Positions 1-8,051 of a DNA stretch of 64,000 bases are shown piece after piece. The stretch's first letter is position 1. Every line of letters starts with the position of its first letter. This DNA comes from Burkholderia pyrrocinia (GTDB taxonomy: Bacteria > Pseudomonadota > Gammaproteobacteria > Burkholderiales > Burkholderiaceae): positions 930,001 to 994,000 of the forward strand of contig NZ_CP070978.1 in NCBI RefSeq assembly GCF_018417535.1, written 5' to 3'. The position numbers and the translations under genes were made by a program. The notes beneath the pieces were generated by a model. It did not search any database. It had not been told where the DNA came from and worked only from the letters and a program-made list of their open reading frames with translations.

Positions 1-410
1 CAAATAAACAATCCTGAAATCAAAAAACTTCGCACCCTCATTTAAAATCGCGTAATCCGTATCCGGATATTCCTCGATTCACCTCGAAAACAGACGCAAA
101 ATTTTCTTTTATCAGTCGTTATTTTTCGGTACGAATTTCGATACCTCAGACTTGATTAAATGCGCGCGCGATCATCTCTACCGAAAAGCAATATTCATAT
201 CTGGCAAGATCGACTTTCTTCATCGCCAACCAATTCAGACGAATTCATCGCAATCCTATTTAAATAGGATCTTTTGCCTTCGTTTCATTCAAGCCACATG
301 CGGTTGTCGATTCAAAATCCATCGTGTATCAATAGCGTGTCGCAAAAAGAACGCTGGCAAATTTGACTCGGATTAAATGCGTTGCCATTGATTCCGGACC
401 GGAGGTTGCA
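1..410. other. AT-rich leader region without a convincing gene
   Basis: This stretch is much richer in A and T than the rest of the window and has no ORF with convincing codon bias; an apparent 74-codon frame from 152 looks like chance. It holds a perfect 18-bp palindrome (253-270) and a 10-bp palindrome TATCCGGATA (60-69). It probably carries the promoter and regulatory region of the genes leading into the pga operon. The far end of whatever gene precedes it is not visible. Confidence 0.6.
253..270. promoter_or_regulatory. perfect 18-bp palindrome, candidate operator
   Basis: The arms ATCCTATTT and AAATAGGAT are exact reverse complements with no spacer, so any dimeric DNA-binding protein would see a symmetric site. 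It lies about 140 bases before the first gene of the cluster leading to pgaABCD. It has no U-tract of the intrinsic-terminator type immediately after it, although CTTTTGCCTT follows. The binding protein is unknown. Confidence 0.4.
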
Positions 411-821
411 ATGTCTTCCTCACTTCGACAGCATGCTCGCCCTTTCCTGAGCGTCGTCATCTCCACGCTCTGCATCAATGCCATGGCCCAGGCACCCGCA
501 TCCGGTCCTGGCGCAGGCCGCTACGTGATTTCGTATATCTGCGGCGATGCACAAATCGACGGTACGGCGCCGCTCCCCCCCGACGGCCGTCCATACAACC
601 TCGGCGTGTCGTTCGCGTCGGCCCGGACCGGGCAACCGCTTGCCAACGTACAGGTACGCCTGAGGCGACACGGTCGCGTGCTCGTCGAATTCAACGCATC
701 GGGGTCGCGTTGCCTGTTCAGCGTGCCCGATGCGAGCTACCGGGTCGAAGGCACCTATCAGGGCGCCACGCAGTTCGCGATTGTCGAAACGGGCGTACTC
801 ACCACGCAGTTGCGATGGTGA
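411..821 (+). CDS. small secreted protein of unknown function
   Basis: The 136-residue product starts with a probable Sec signal peptide (Arg and His near the N terminus, then a hydrophobic run through LSVVISTLCINAMAQA, cleavage after about residue 26). The ATG at 411 was chosen over an upstream in-frame start at 363 because GGAGG lies directly before it and the signal peptide begins there. The mature part contains two Cys residues and a segment (GQPLANVQVRLRRHGRVLVE) that looks like a small beta-sandwich of the carboxypeptidase-regulatory or transthyretin-like kind, but I cannot assign a family. It is 63 bases before the next gene and points the same way as pgaABCD, so it may be an accessory envelope protein of that locus. 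Confidence 0.65.
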   Translation: MSSSLRQHARPFLSVVISTLCINAMAQAPASGPGAGRYVISYICGDAQIDGTAPLPPDGRPYNLGVSFASARTGQPLANVQVRLRRHGRVLVEFNASGSRCLFSVPDASYRVEGTYQGATQFAIVETGVLTTQLRW

Positions 822-884
822 GCGCCGCCTGAACCCGCTCCAGTTGCATCATTTGCCGCAGCGTATCGAATCGAGGAGCATCGA

Positions 885-1676
885 ATGACTCGTGCAGAAC
901 GACCGGACGACTCGCCCGCCAGCCAGCCGAAACCTTCCTGGGGGCCAGGAAAGAACGCCGCACTCAGCTTCGTCGCGTTTGCCACGATCTTCGGCATCTT
1001 CGCGTATGCCGAGCGGGACACGGCGCTCGGCCATGCCAGCGTGACGCACGACCTCTCCGGCGCGATCGGAACCGCGGTCGGGAAATACCGCAATGCGATC
1101 GTGGCCGCGACATCCCGCGCAACCGGCGCGTCCGGAACATCGGTCGCCCCCGGGCCGGCGCCGACGATCGCACAGGCCGCGCCGCCGGCGCCGCCCGAAC
1201 CATCCGCGGCGGCGACGCCCGAGGTGTCGACGATGCCGCCCGTCACGCTCGCGGCCGAACCGGAAGCCCCGCCACGGGCAGCGCACCGCACCGCCCCAAA
1301 ACACCGGCAACCGTCGCACACGCCACCCGTGAAACTCGCGGCCAATACGCGTGCCGCGCCGGCCCACGGTCGCGCCAACGCACGGCTCGGCGATGCGCAT
1401 CGCGCACCGCGAACCGAGACGCTGGCGAGCACGAGAAACCGCATGGACCTCGCGCCGAAGCCGCACTCGTACGGCGCCGACCCGGCGCACATGCAGACGG
1501 CAAGCGTCACGCACGCGGAACTGGAAGGCGCCCGCGCGCTGGCAAAGGCGCGCTGGTGCGCGCAGATCGACGAATGGAACTGTGTGGAGCAAAACGCGAG
1601 CCGGGCGCTCGCGATCGACCCGACGAACAGCGAATCGCGCTCGTTGCTCGGGCAAGCAGTCCGCAATCGCCTGTGA
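885..1676 (+). CDS. single-pass membrane protein with Ala/Pro-rich stalk and C-terminal TPR-like end
   Basis: The 263-residue protein has a short cytoplasmic N terminus, one membrane segment at about residues 25-42 (AALSFVAFATIFGIFAYA), a long low-complexity Ala/Pro/Thr/Arg region and a C-terminal stretch of about 50 residues (from ALAKARWCAQ, with NCVEQNASRALAIDP) that resembles a tetratricopeptide repeat. The topology suggests a periplasmic stalk carrying a protein-interaction tip. It ends 104 bases before pgaA on the same strand, so a link to the exopolysaccharide machinery, for example contact with the TPR region of PgaA, is plausible but is inference. No known family is recognised. Confidence 0.7.
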   Translation: MTRAERPDDSPASQPKPSWGPGKNAALSFVAFATIFGIFAYAERDTALGHASVTHDLSGAIGTAVGKYRNAIVAATSRATGASGTSVAPGPAPTIAQAAPPAPPEPSAAATPEVSTMPPVTLAAEPEAPPRAAHRTAPKHRQPSHTPPVKLAANTRAAPAHGRANARLGDAHRAPRTETLASTRNRMDLAPKPHSYGADPAHMQTASVTHAELEGARALAKARWCAQIDEWNCVEQNASRALAIDPTNSESRSLLGQAVRNRL

Positions 1677-1780
1677 GCCGGTTCCGCGTGGCCAGGCGCC
1701 GCTGCCCGGCCGCGCGACGAGCGGCGGCGGGCATCGTCGGGCGTGCAACCGATGCGATCGTTTCATAGTGAGGACACACC

Positions 1781-4093
1781 GTGGACAACAATCGGAAACA
1801 ACACTGCACCGCCGTCGCTCCGTCCAGCCGGCGGATCCTCCTGCATGCGCCGCTCGTGTTGCTGCTCGTCGCGTCCGGCCCCTGCCTCTCCGCCGAAGGC
1901 GATACGGAACCGGGCGGCGTCGGCGAAATCGCCGGCACCAACGGTACGCCGAATCCGAAGCCGTCGGACGTGCCGATACAGGGTTCGCTCGCACCGGACG
2001 CACCACCGCCGAATGCGCCGACACCGATCGCGCAGGCCACGAGTGCCCAGACGCCGAATACCGCGATGCCCGCTGCCCAGACACCGAACCCGCAGACCCC
2101 GGGCGCGCCGGTGCCGAATGCGCAGGCGCCCGGCACCCAACCGCCCGGCGCCCAGATACCCGACGCGGAAACCCCGAACGCGCAGATGCCCGACCTCCGC
2201 ACCGCCGATCCGGCCACCGTCCGCAACGACGTGTTCGGCCTCGCGTCGAGCGGCGGCGCGATCAAGGCGCTGGAAGAAGCGAAAGCGCGCCCCGATGTCT
2301 TCTCCGCCGTCGATCTCGCGCGGCTCGAGGAACTGTCGATTCGCCAGCAGGTGCGCGGCGGACGCGACAAGTCGCGCTCGATGACGAGCGCCGACCGCTT
2401 CGACGGGCTCGACAACGCATTGCGCGCCGCGGACGACCTCGACAAGCGGTTGCCGGCCACCCCCGAGTATTCGCCGGTCAGGACCGCGCTCGCCGGCGAC
2501 CGGACGATCGCCTACGCGGCGCGCGGCGAAATGAAGACGGCCGTCGCGACGTTCGAGACGATTCCGCCGGATGCGGAAATCTCGATCGACGCGCTGGCGG
2601 CCGTCGGCGACGCATACCTGTACCTGAGCGAACCGGCCAAGGCCAACGCCGTGTACCAGCGCGCGCTGAAGCAGGCAACCGCGTCGCCGACGGACAGTGC
2701 GACGCGCGGCTTCCAGTACGGCCCGCGCACGCGTCCGATCGAATTGCGCGAGGGCCTGTTCTGGTCGTACGTCGACCAGGGACGCGCGGCGGACGCGAGC
2801 CAGGTGCTCGACGACATGGGCAAATCGCTGCCGCCGGCCAACCAGGTGCGGACGTGGGGGCCGGAAAACGACGACTACCTGCGCTACTACCGGCTGCGCG
2901 CGCAATACCTGATCTACACGGGCCGGGTGGACGAAGGGATCGCCGCGCTGGAAAAGCTCGAGAAGGAAGTGCCGTTCAACGCGGAGGTCCGCGCCGCGCA
3001 CGCCGACGCCGTATCGGGCCAGTCGCATCCGCGCCAGGCGATCGCGATGTATCGCGCGTCGCTGACCGACCACCCGGACAGCGTGGAAATGCTCGCGGGG
3101 CTCGGCCGCGCATCGCTGGCGGCCGACGACTACGCGACCGCGAAGAGCGTCGACCAGACCTTCGACAACACGTTCCCCGACAGCGGCTCCGTGCGCACGT
3201 TCAAGCGCGACTACAACGCGTACCGCAGCCCCGTGTTCACGACCGACCTGAGCTACGAGCACGGCAACAGCGCGCTGGCCGACAACAGCTTCTCGTCGGA
3301 CAGTTATGTGTATTCGCAACCGTTCGGCGACAACTGGCGCGTGTTTGCCCACACGTTCTTCGGCCATGCGCAAACCGATGCCGGCAATATCAGCCGCACG
3401 CGCACGGGTGTCGGCGGCGACTACCGGCACGGGCCGCTCACGATCCTGGGCGAAGTCACGCGCTCGCTCGGCGCGGACGGGCGAACCGGCGGCCGCGGCT
3501 CCATCACGTACAACCTCAACGATTACTGGACGGTCAGCGGCGCGCTCGACTCCAACGACAATTCGCTGCCGTGGAAGGCGTATGTCGCGCACATCTGGGG
3601 CCGCTCCGCGAACGTCGAGGTCGTGTATCGCCAGAACGACCGCCGCGAAGTCAAGCTGAGCTACGGCGTGAGCCGCTACAGCGATGCGAACCTGCACCAG
3701 GAAATTTCCGCGACCGGCACGCAGCGCGTGTACACGTCCGCGAACCAGCTCGTCAACGTGTCGCTGAATCTCGGCACCGACAGCAACACGCGGCAGGATG
3801 CGCCCTACTTCAGCCCGGGCCGCGACTACGCAGCGGCGGCGACCGTCATGCACCAGTTGACGCTGTGGAAGAAGGGCGACATGTCGTTGCAGCAGCGCCT
3901 GTCGGCGTCCGGCGGCGTGTACAACGAGCGCGGCTTCGGCACCAGCCCGCTGTGGAGCGCCCGCCTCGAGCATGCATGGACGTTCAAGCACGACATCACG
4001 CTGACCTACGGCGTCGAGGTCGCCAGCCATGCGTACGACGGCCAGCGCGAGCGCTCCGAAACCGGCTTCCTGTCGGTCAACCTGCCGTTCTAG
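1781..4093 (+). CDS. pgaA: PgaA, poly-beta-1,6-N-acetylglucosamine outer-membrane export porin
   Basis: PgaA exports partly deacetylated poly-N-acetylglucosamine through the outer membrane. The 770-residue product fits the family (about 800 residues). It has a signal peptide (hydrophobic run LLHAPLVLLLVASGPCLSA), a Pro/Ala/Gln/Thr-rich linker at about residues 55-150 made of degenerate PNAQTPGAQ-like units, then helical TPR-type repeats (for example ASLTDHPDSVEMLAGLGRAS) and a C-terminal beta-barrel of alternating aromatic strands ending in FLSVNLPF, a typical terminal Phe. The start is GTG with GAGG eight bases upstream. pgaB follows after 15 bases. The long linker is unusual compared with the enterobacterial protein. 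Confidence 0.92.
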   Translation: MDNNRKQHCTAVAPSSRRILLHAPLVLLLVASGPCLSAEGDTEPGGVGEIAGTNGTPNPKPSDVPIQGSLAPDAPPPNAPTPIAQATSAQTPNTAMPAAQTPNPQTPGAPVPNAQAPGTQPPGAQIPDAETPNAQMPDLRTADPATVRNDVFGLASSGGAIKALEEAKARPDVFSAVDLARLEELSIRQQVRGGRDKSRSMTSADRFDGLDNALRAADDLDKRLPATPEYSPVRTALAGDRTIAYAARGEMKTAVATFETIPPDAEISIDALAAVGDAYLYLSEPAKANAVYQRALKQATASPTDSATRGFQYGPRTRPIELREGLFWSYVDQGRAADASQVLDDMGKSLPPANQVRTWGPENDDYLRYYRLRAQYLIYTGRVDEGIAALEKLEKEVPFNAEVRAAHADAVSGQSHPRQAIAMYRASLTDHPDSVEMLAGLGRASLAADDYATAKSVDQTFDNTFPDSGSVRTFKRDYNAYRSPVFTTDLSYEHGNSALADNSFSSDSYVYSQPFGDNWRVFAHTFFGHAQTDAGNISRTRTGVGGDYRHGPLTILGEVTRSLGADGRTGGRGSITYNLNDYWTVSGALDSNDNSLPWKAYVAHIWGRSANVEVVYRQNDRREVKLSYGVSRYSDANLHQEISATGTQRVYTSANQLVNVSLNLGTDSNTRQDAPYFSPGRDYAAAATVMHQLTLWKKGDMSLQQRLSASGGVYNERGFGTSPLWSARLEHAWTFKHDITLTYGVEVASHAYDGQRERSETGFLSVNLPF

Positions 4094-4108
4094 CAAGGAG
4101 ATCGAGCA

Positions 4109-6199
4109 ATGCAATCCAGACGGATCTTCATGTGCGGATGTCTCGGCACGTTTGCGGCCTGTTCGTTGTTCCCGGGCGTGACGAACGCGCGGATGATCGA
4201 CCTGCTGCCGCCGTCCGATCCGGTCGACGGCAAGACGTTCCGCGTGATCTGCCTGCACGACGTGCGCGACAACCTGCTGTCGTCGTTCGCCACGTCGACG
4301 ATGGTCGATCCGTACGCGGTCGACACCGGCACGCTGACGGCCATCTTCTCGTGGCTGCAGACCAACAACTATCACACCGTCACGGTCAGGCAGATCGAGG
4401 CGTCGCGGCACGGCGGCAAGCCGCTGCCGCCCCGCGCGGTGCTGCTCACGTTCGACGACGGCTACCGCAGCCACTACACGAAAGTCCTGCCGCTGCTCGA
4501 GCGCTTCAAGTATCCGGCCGTGATGGGCATCGTCACCGCGTGGATCGACGCACCGCCGGATGCGCCGATCAGGATCAGCGACAGGATCCAGATGCCGCGC
4601 GACTACTTCATGTCGTGGGACGAGGTGCAGAAGGTCGGCCAGTCGAATCTCGTCGAGCTCGCGTGCCACACGCACAACCTCCATCACGGCGCGGTCGCGA
4701 ATCCACAGGGCAACGAGTTGCCGGCCACCACGTCGCACCTGTACCTCGAAAACGAGAAGCGCTATGAAACCGATGCGGAGTTCGAAGCCCGCGTGCACAA
4801 CGACCTGCAGACATGCGTGCGGCAGATTCGCGAACGCACCGGCATCGTCGCACGCTCGATGGTCTGGCCATACGGCGCGGAAAACCAGCCCGTGCGCAAG
4901 ATCTCGACGTCGCTCGGCATGGACATCCAGTTCAGCCTCGACGCCGGCCCGAATACGCCGGACGTGCCGCTCGACCGGCTGCGGCGGATCCTGATGATGT
5001 ACGACGTCGACATCGGCGGGTTCGAGCGGTCGATGCGCGAGCCGGCGACCAACCGCGGCGACGTCGACGTCCCCGAGCGTGTCGTGCAGGTCGATCTCGA
5101 CCAGGTCTACGATCCCGATCCGGCGCGGCAGGAAACGAATCTCGGCAAGCTGGTCGAGCGCATCTACCGGATGCAGCCGAAATCGGTGTACCTGCAGGCG
5201 TTCGCCGATCCGAAGGGCACGGGCGTCGCGGAATCGCTGTACTTCCCGAACCGGCACCTGCCGATGCGCGCCGACCTGTTCTCGCGCGCCGCGTGGCAGC
5301 TCAACACGCGCTCGAACGTGCAGGTGTACGCATGGATGCCGGTGCTCGCGTTCCGCCCGCCGCCCGACAAGCATCGCGGGCTCGAGGCCGTCAGCGCGTA
5401 CGGCGGCGCGCCCGCGCGCGAAAACGGCTCGCGCGTGTACCGCCTGAGCCCGTTCGACCCGCAGGCGCGACTGATGATCGAGCAGATCTACGAGGATCTC
5501 GGCAAGTACGCGTCGTTCAGCGGCATCCTGTTCAGCGACGACGCCGTGCTCGACGATTACGAGGACGCCGGCCGGCACGCACTGAGCACGTACTCGCAGT
5601 GGGGGCTGCCGGCCGACATCGGCAAGATCCGCGCGACGCCGGACCTGATGAGCCGCTGGACGCGGCAGAAGACGCGCTACCTGATCGACCTGACGCGCCA
5701 GCTCGAACAGATCGTGCTCGCGAACCAGAACGCGGGCGACGTGCTGACCGCGCGCAACCTCTTCGCGCTGCCGGTGCTGAAGCCCGAGTCCGAAGCGTGG
5801 TACGCGCAGAACTACGACGATTTCCTCGCCGCCTACGACTTCGTCGCGCTGATGGCGATGCCGTACATGGAACAGGCGCCGGACCCCGAGCGCTGGATGG
5901 ACCGGCTCGTCGACGCCGTGCGCGCGAAACAGCGCGGCCTCGCGCGCACCGTGTTCGAACTGCAGTCGTACGACTGGCGCGCGCGCAAGGACATTGCCGG
6001 CAACGCGCTGCTCGCGCAGATGCGGCGGCTGCGCAGCAAGGGCGCGGTGAATTTCGGCTACTACCCGGACAACTTCCTGAACAACCAGCCGGATCTCGAC
6101 ACGATGCGCGACGTGATGTCGCTGAAGTCGCGTCTCGATCCGACGTCGATCAACGCGCTGATGCAGATGCAGCACCCGAAGGGGGCGAAAACACCATGA
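4109..6199 (+). CDS. pgaB: PgaB, poly-beta-1,6-N-acetylglucosamine N-deacetylase
   Basis: PgaB removes some acetyl groups from the polymer in the periplasm, which is needed for export and biofilm function. The 696-residue protein has the two expected parts. The first is a carbohydrate esterase 4 deacetylase, with CLHDV near residue 50, the metal and catalytic motif LTFDDGYRS near 113-121 and the His motif CHTHNLHHG near 186-194. The second is a C-terminal glycoside-hydrolase-like domain (about residues 310-640) with DLFSRAAWQL, FSGILFSDDAVLDDYED and YDFVALMAMPYME. The N terminus has a hydrophobic export signal; FAAC around Cys18 could be a weak lipobox, as PgaB is a lipoprotein in E. coli. 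AAGGAG precedes the start, and the stop overlaps pgaC by four bases. Confidence 0.95.
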   Translation: MQSRRIFMCGCLGTFAACSLFPGVTNARMIDLLPPSDPVDGKTFRVICLHDVRDNLLSSFATSTMVDPYAVDTGTLTAIFSWLQTNNYHTVTVRQIEASRHGGKPLPPRAVLLTFDDGYRSHYTKVLPLLERFKYPAVMGIVTAWIDAPPDAPIRISDRIQMPRDYFMSWDEVQKVGQSNLVELACHTHNLHHGAVANPQGNELPATTSHLYLENEKRYETDAEFEARVHNDLQTCVRQIRERTGIVARSMVWPYGAENQPVRKISTSLGMDIQFSLDAGPNTPDVPLDRLRRILMMYDVDIGGFERSMREPATNRGDVDVPERVVQVDLDQVYDPDPARQETNLGKLVERIYRMQPKSVYLQAFADPKGTGVAESLYFPNRHLPMRADLFSRAAWQLNTRSNVQVYAWMPVLAFRPPPDKHRGLEAVSAYGGAPARENGSRVYRLSPFDPQARLMIEQIYEDLGKYASFSGILFSDDAVLDDYEDAGRHALSTYSQWGLPADIGKIRATPDLMSRWTRQKTRYLIDLTRQLEQIVLANQNAGDVLTARNLFALPVLKPESEAWYAQNYDDFLAAYDFVALMAMPYMEQAPDPERWMDRLVDAVRAKQRGLARTVFELQSYDWRARKDIAGNALLAQMRRLRSKGAVNFGYYPDNFLNNQPDLDTMRDVMSLKSRLDPTSINALMQMQHPKGAKTP

Positions 6200-7467
6200 C
6201 GACCCACGGCCTCATCACGCGCCTGCAGGATTTCGTCTTCTACTACCCGTTCTTCATGTCGTATCTGTGGATGATCGGCGGCGTCGTGCACTACTTCCTG
6301 CTCGAGGAGGGGCGCGTGCTGTCGACGCGGACGATCGCGTCGAGCGGCATCCCGAAGATCTCGATCGTCGTGCCCTGCTTCAACGAAGCCGCGAACGCGC
6401 GCAGCGTGATCGGGCACCTGAACGGGATGGACTACCCGAACTACGACATCATCGCGGTCAACGACGGCAGCAAGGATCGCACCGGCGACATCCTCAACGA
6501 GCTGGCCGAGGAGATCCCGCGGCTGCTCGTGATTCATCACGCGCGCAACGAAGGCAAGGCGGTCGGGCTCACGACCGCGGCAGCCGTATCCAACGCGGAA
6601 TACCTGCTGTGCATCGACGGCGATTCGCTGCTCGCGCACGACGCGATCGGCTGGATGCTCGAGCACTTCCTGACCGACCCCGGCGTCGGCGCCGTGACCG
6701 GCAATCCGCGCATCCGCACGCGCACGTCGCTGCTCGGCCGCATGCAGGTCGGCGAATTCTCGTCGATCGTCGGGCTGATCAAGCGCACGCAGCAGGTGTA
6801 CGGCCGCATCTTCACGGTGTCGGGCGTCATCACGATGTTCCGCAAGACCGCGCTCGCCGACGTCGGCTACTGGAGTTCGGACATGCTGACCGAGGACATC
6901 GACATCAGCTGGAAGCTGCAGTGCCGCGACTGGCGCGTCGTGTACGAGCCGCACGCGCTGAGCTGGATCCTGATGCCCGAAACGCTGAAGGGGCTGTACC
7001 GGCAGCGGCTGCGCTGGGCGAAAGGCGGCATCCAGGTGCTGATGAAGTATGCGGGCACGCTCGCACGGCCGACGCAGATGATGATGTGGCCGCTGTTCAT
7101 CGAGTACCTGATCGGCATCGCGTGGGCCTATTCGATGTCGTTCATCCTGCTGCTCGCGCTCGTCGATGTCTTCCATCCTTTGCCGCAGAACTGGCACGTA
7201 TCGGTCGTGCCGCACTGGCACGGAATGCTGCTGGTCGCCACCTGCATCCTGCAATTGATCATCGGCAGCATGATCGATCGTCGTTACGACGAGAAACTCC
7301 TGATGTATTTCCTGGACACCGTCTGGTATCCCGTGGCCTTCTGGCTGATCAGCATGATCACCACCGTCGTCGCCCTGCCCGCCACCGTGCTGCGGGGCCG
7401 CGGCAAGCGGGCCGTATGGGTCAGCCCCGACCGAGGCATTCAACATGAAGAACGCGCCGATTATTGA
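6196..7467 (+). CDS. pgaC: PgaC, poly-beta-1,6-N-acetylglucosamine synthase (GT2)
   Basis: PgaC polymerises UDP-N-acetylglucosamine at the inner membrane. The 423-residue protein has N-terminal membrane segments (YPFFMSYLWMIGGVVHYFLL), a family 2 glycosyltransferase domain and about three C-terminal membrane segments. Key motifs are VNDGSKDRT and CIDGDSLL (nucleotide-sugar and metal binding), TEDIDISW (catalytic Asp) and QRLRWAKGG, the QxxRW signature of processive synthases. The ATG at 6196 overlaps the pgaB stop (ATGA), so I chose it over the long upstream in-frame extension. The end overlaps pgaD by 23 bases, typical of coupled translation. Confidence 0.96.
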   Translation: MTTHGLITRLQDFVFYYPFFMSYLWMIGGVVHYFLLEEGRVLSTRTIASSGIPKISIVVPCFNEAANARSVIGHLNGMDYPNYDIIAVNDGSKDRTGDILNELAEEIPRLLVIHHARNEGKAVGLTTAAAVSNAEYLLCIDGDSLLAHDAIGWMLEHFLTDPGVGAVTGNPRIRTRTSLLGRMQVGEFSSIVGLIKRTQQVYGRIFTVSGVITMFRKTALADVGYWSSDMLTEDIDISWKLQCRDWRVVYEPHALSWILMPETLKGLYRQRLRWAKGGIQVLMKYAGTLARPTQMMMWPLFIEYLIGIAWAYSMSFILLLALVDVFHPLPQNWHVSVVPHWHGMLLVATCILQLIIGSMIDRRYDEKLLMYFLDTVWYPVAFWLISMITTVVALPATVLRGRGKRAVWVSPDRGIQHEERADY

Positions 7468-7933
7468 CCTTTCCCTGCGCGCGCCGCGCGAAATGATCGC
7501 CGAGCGCGGCCGCATCGTCGGCTCCGTGCTGGTCGTCTGGTTCCGCCTTGTGCGGCCCGCGCTGGTCGGCGCCGTGTGGGCATCGATCTGCATCTACACG
7601 TACCGCTACCTGCTGCCGTTCAACCAGGCCGAGATGCCGATCGAACAGATGGTGTTCTACGCGACCTGCATCGCGACCATCGCGGGCACGACCGTCACGT
7701 GGCTGATCGCGGGGCGTGTCGTGCATCCGCTCGCGTACCGGCTGCGCGTGTCGAAGATGCTGCGGCGCTCGGCCAGCGTGAAGGTGCGCTCGGTGCCGGC
7801 GACCGCGCTCGCCGGCACGCGACGGCGCGGCGCGCGCCGCACGACGCGCATTCTCGTCGCGTCGCACGACGCGAACGGGTCGATTTCCGGCATCGAATGG
7901 GTAGCCCACGCGGGGCCGCCGCCCCGCGAGTAG
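7445..7933 (+). CDS. pgaD: PgaD, poly-beta-1,6-N-acetylglucosamine synthase auxiliary protein
   Basis: PgaD is the small partner that stabilises PgaC and, in E. coli, helps form the cyclic-di-GMP site of the synthase. The 162-residue product has two membrane segments (about residues 35-55 and 70-95, with VGAVWASICIYTYRYLLPF and FYATCIATIAGTTVTWLIAG) and a cytoplasmic C-terminal tail rich in Arg. Length, two-helix topology, position and overlap with pgaC make the call secure although the sequence family is poorly conserved. The basic tail would suit binding of an acidic nucleotide ligand, which is inference. Confidence 0.88.
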   Translation: MKNAPIIDLSLRAPREMIAERGRIVGSVLVVWFRLVRPALVGAVWASICIYTYRYLLPFNQAEMPIEQMVFYATCIATIAGTTVTWLIAGRVVHPLAYRLRVSKMLRRSASVKVRSVPATALAGTRRRGARRTTRILVASHDANGSISGIEWVAHAGPPPRE

Positions 7934-7945
7934 ATCAGTGGAGAC

Positions 7946-7985
7946 GCGCCGCCGCGCACGGGACGGTATCCGTGCGCGGCGGCGC
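7946..7985. other. very stable intercistronic hairpin between pgaD and glmS
   Basis: GCGCCGCCGCGCACGG and CCGTGCGCGGCGGCGC form a perfect 16-bp GC stem around an 8-base loop. No run of T follows, so it is not a standard intrinsic terminator. It could protect the pgaABCD message from 3' decay, reduce read-through into glmS, or support Rho-type termination. Confidence 0.6.
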
Positions 7986-8051
7986 CGCTCCTGACGCCGC
8001 GCTGCCATGCATCGCCGGCAGGCCGGCAACTTCTTGTGGACGAGGTGAATC

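Noticed and set aside
152..376. Possible 74-residue gene in the AT-rich leader
   Set aside because: No ribosome site, no family resemblance and codon use unlike the rest of the window; it ends inside the start region of the next gene.
1351..6175. Very long antisense and off-frame ORFs (over 1100 and 1400 codons) across pgaA and pgaB
   Set aside because: They are Arg/Ala/Pro-rich shadows of the pga genes produced by high third-position GC, with no domain motifs and no ribosome site.
7934..8051. glmS-type riboswitch/ribozyme before glmS
   Set aside because: The space is filled by a simple GC hairpin and lacks the conserved ribozyme core; this element is known mainly from Gram-positive bacteria.
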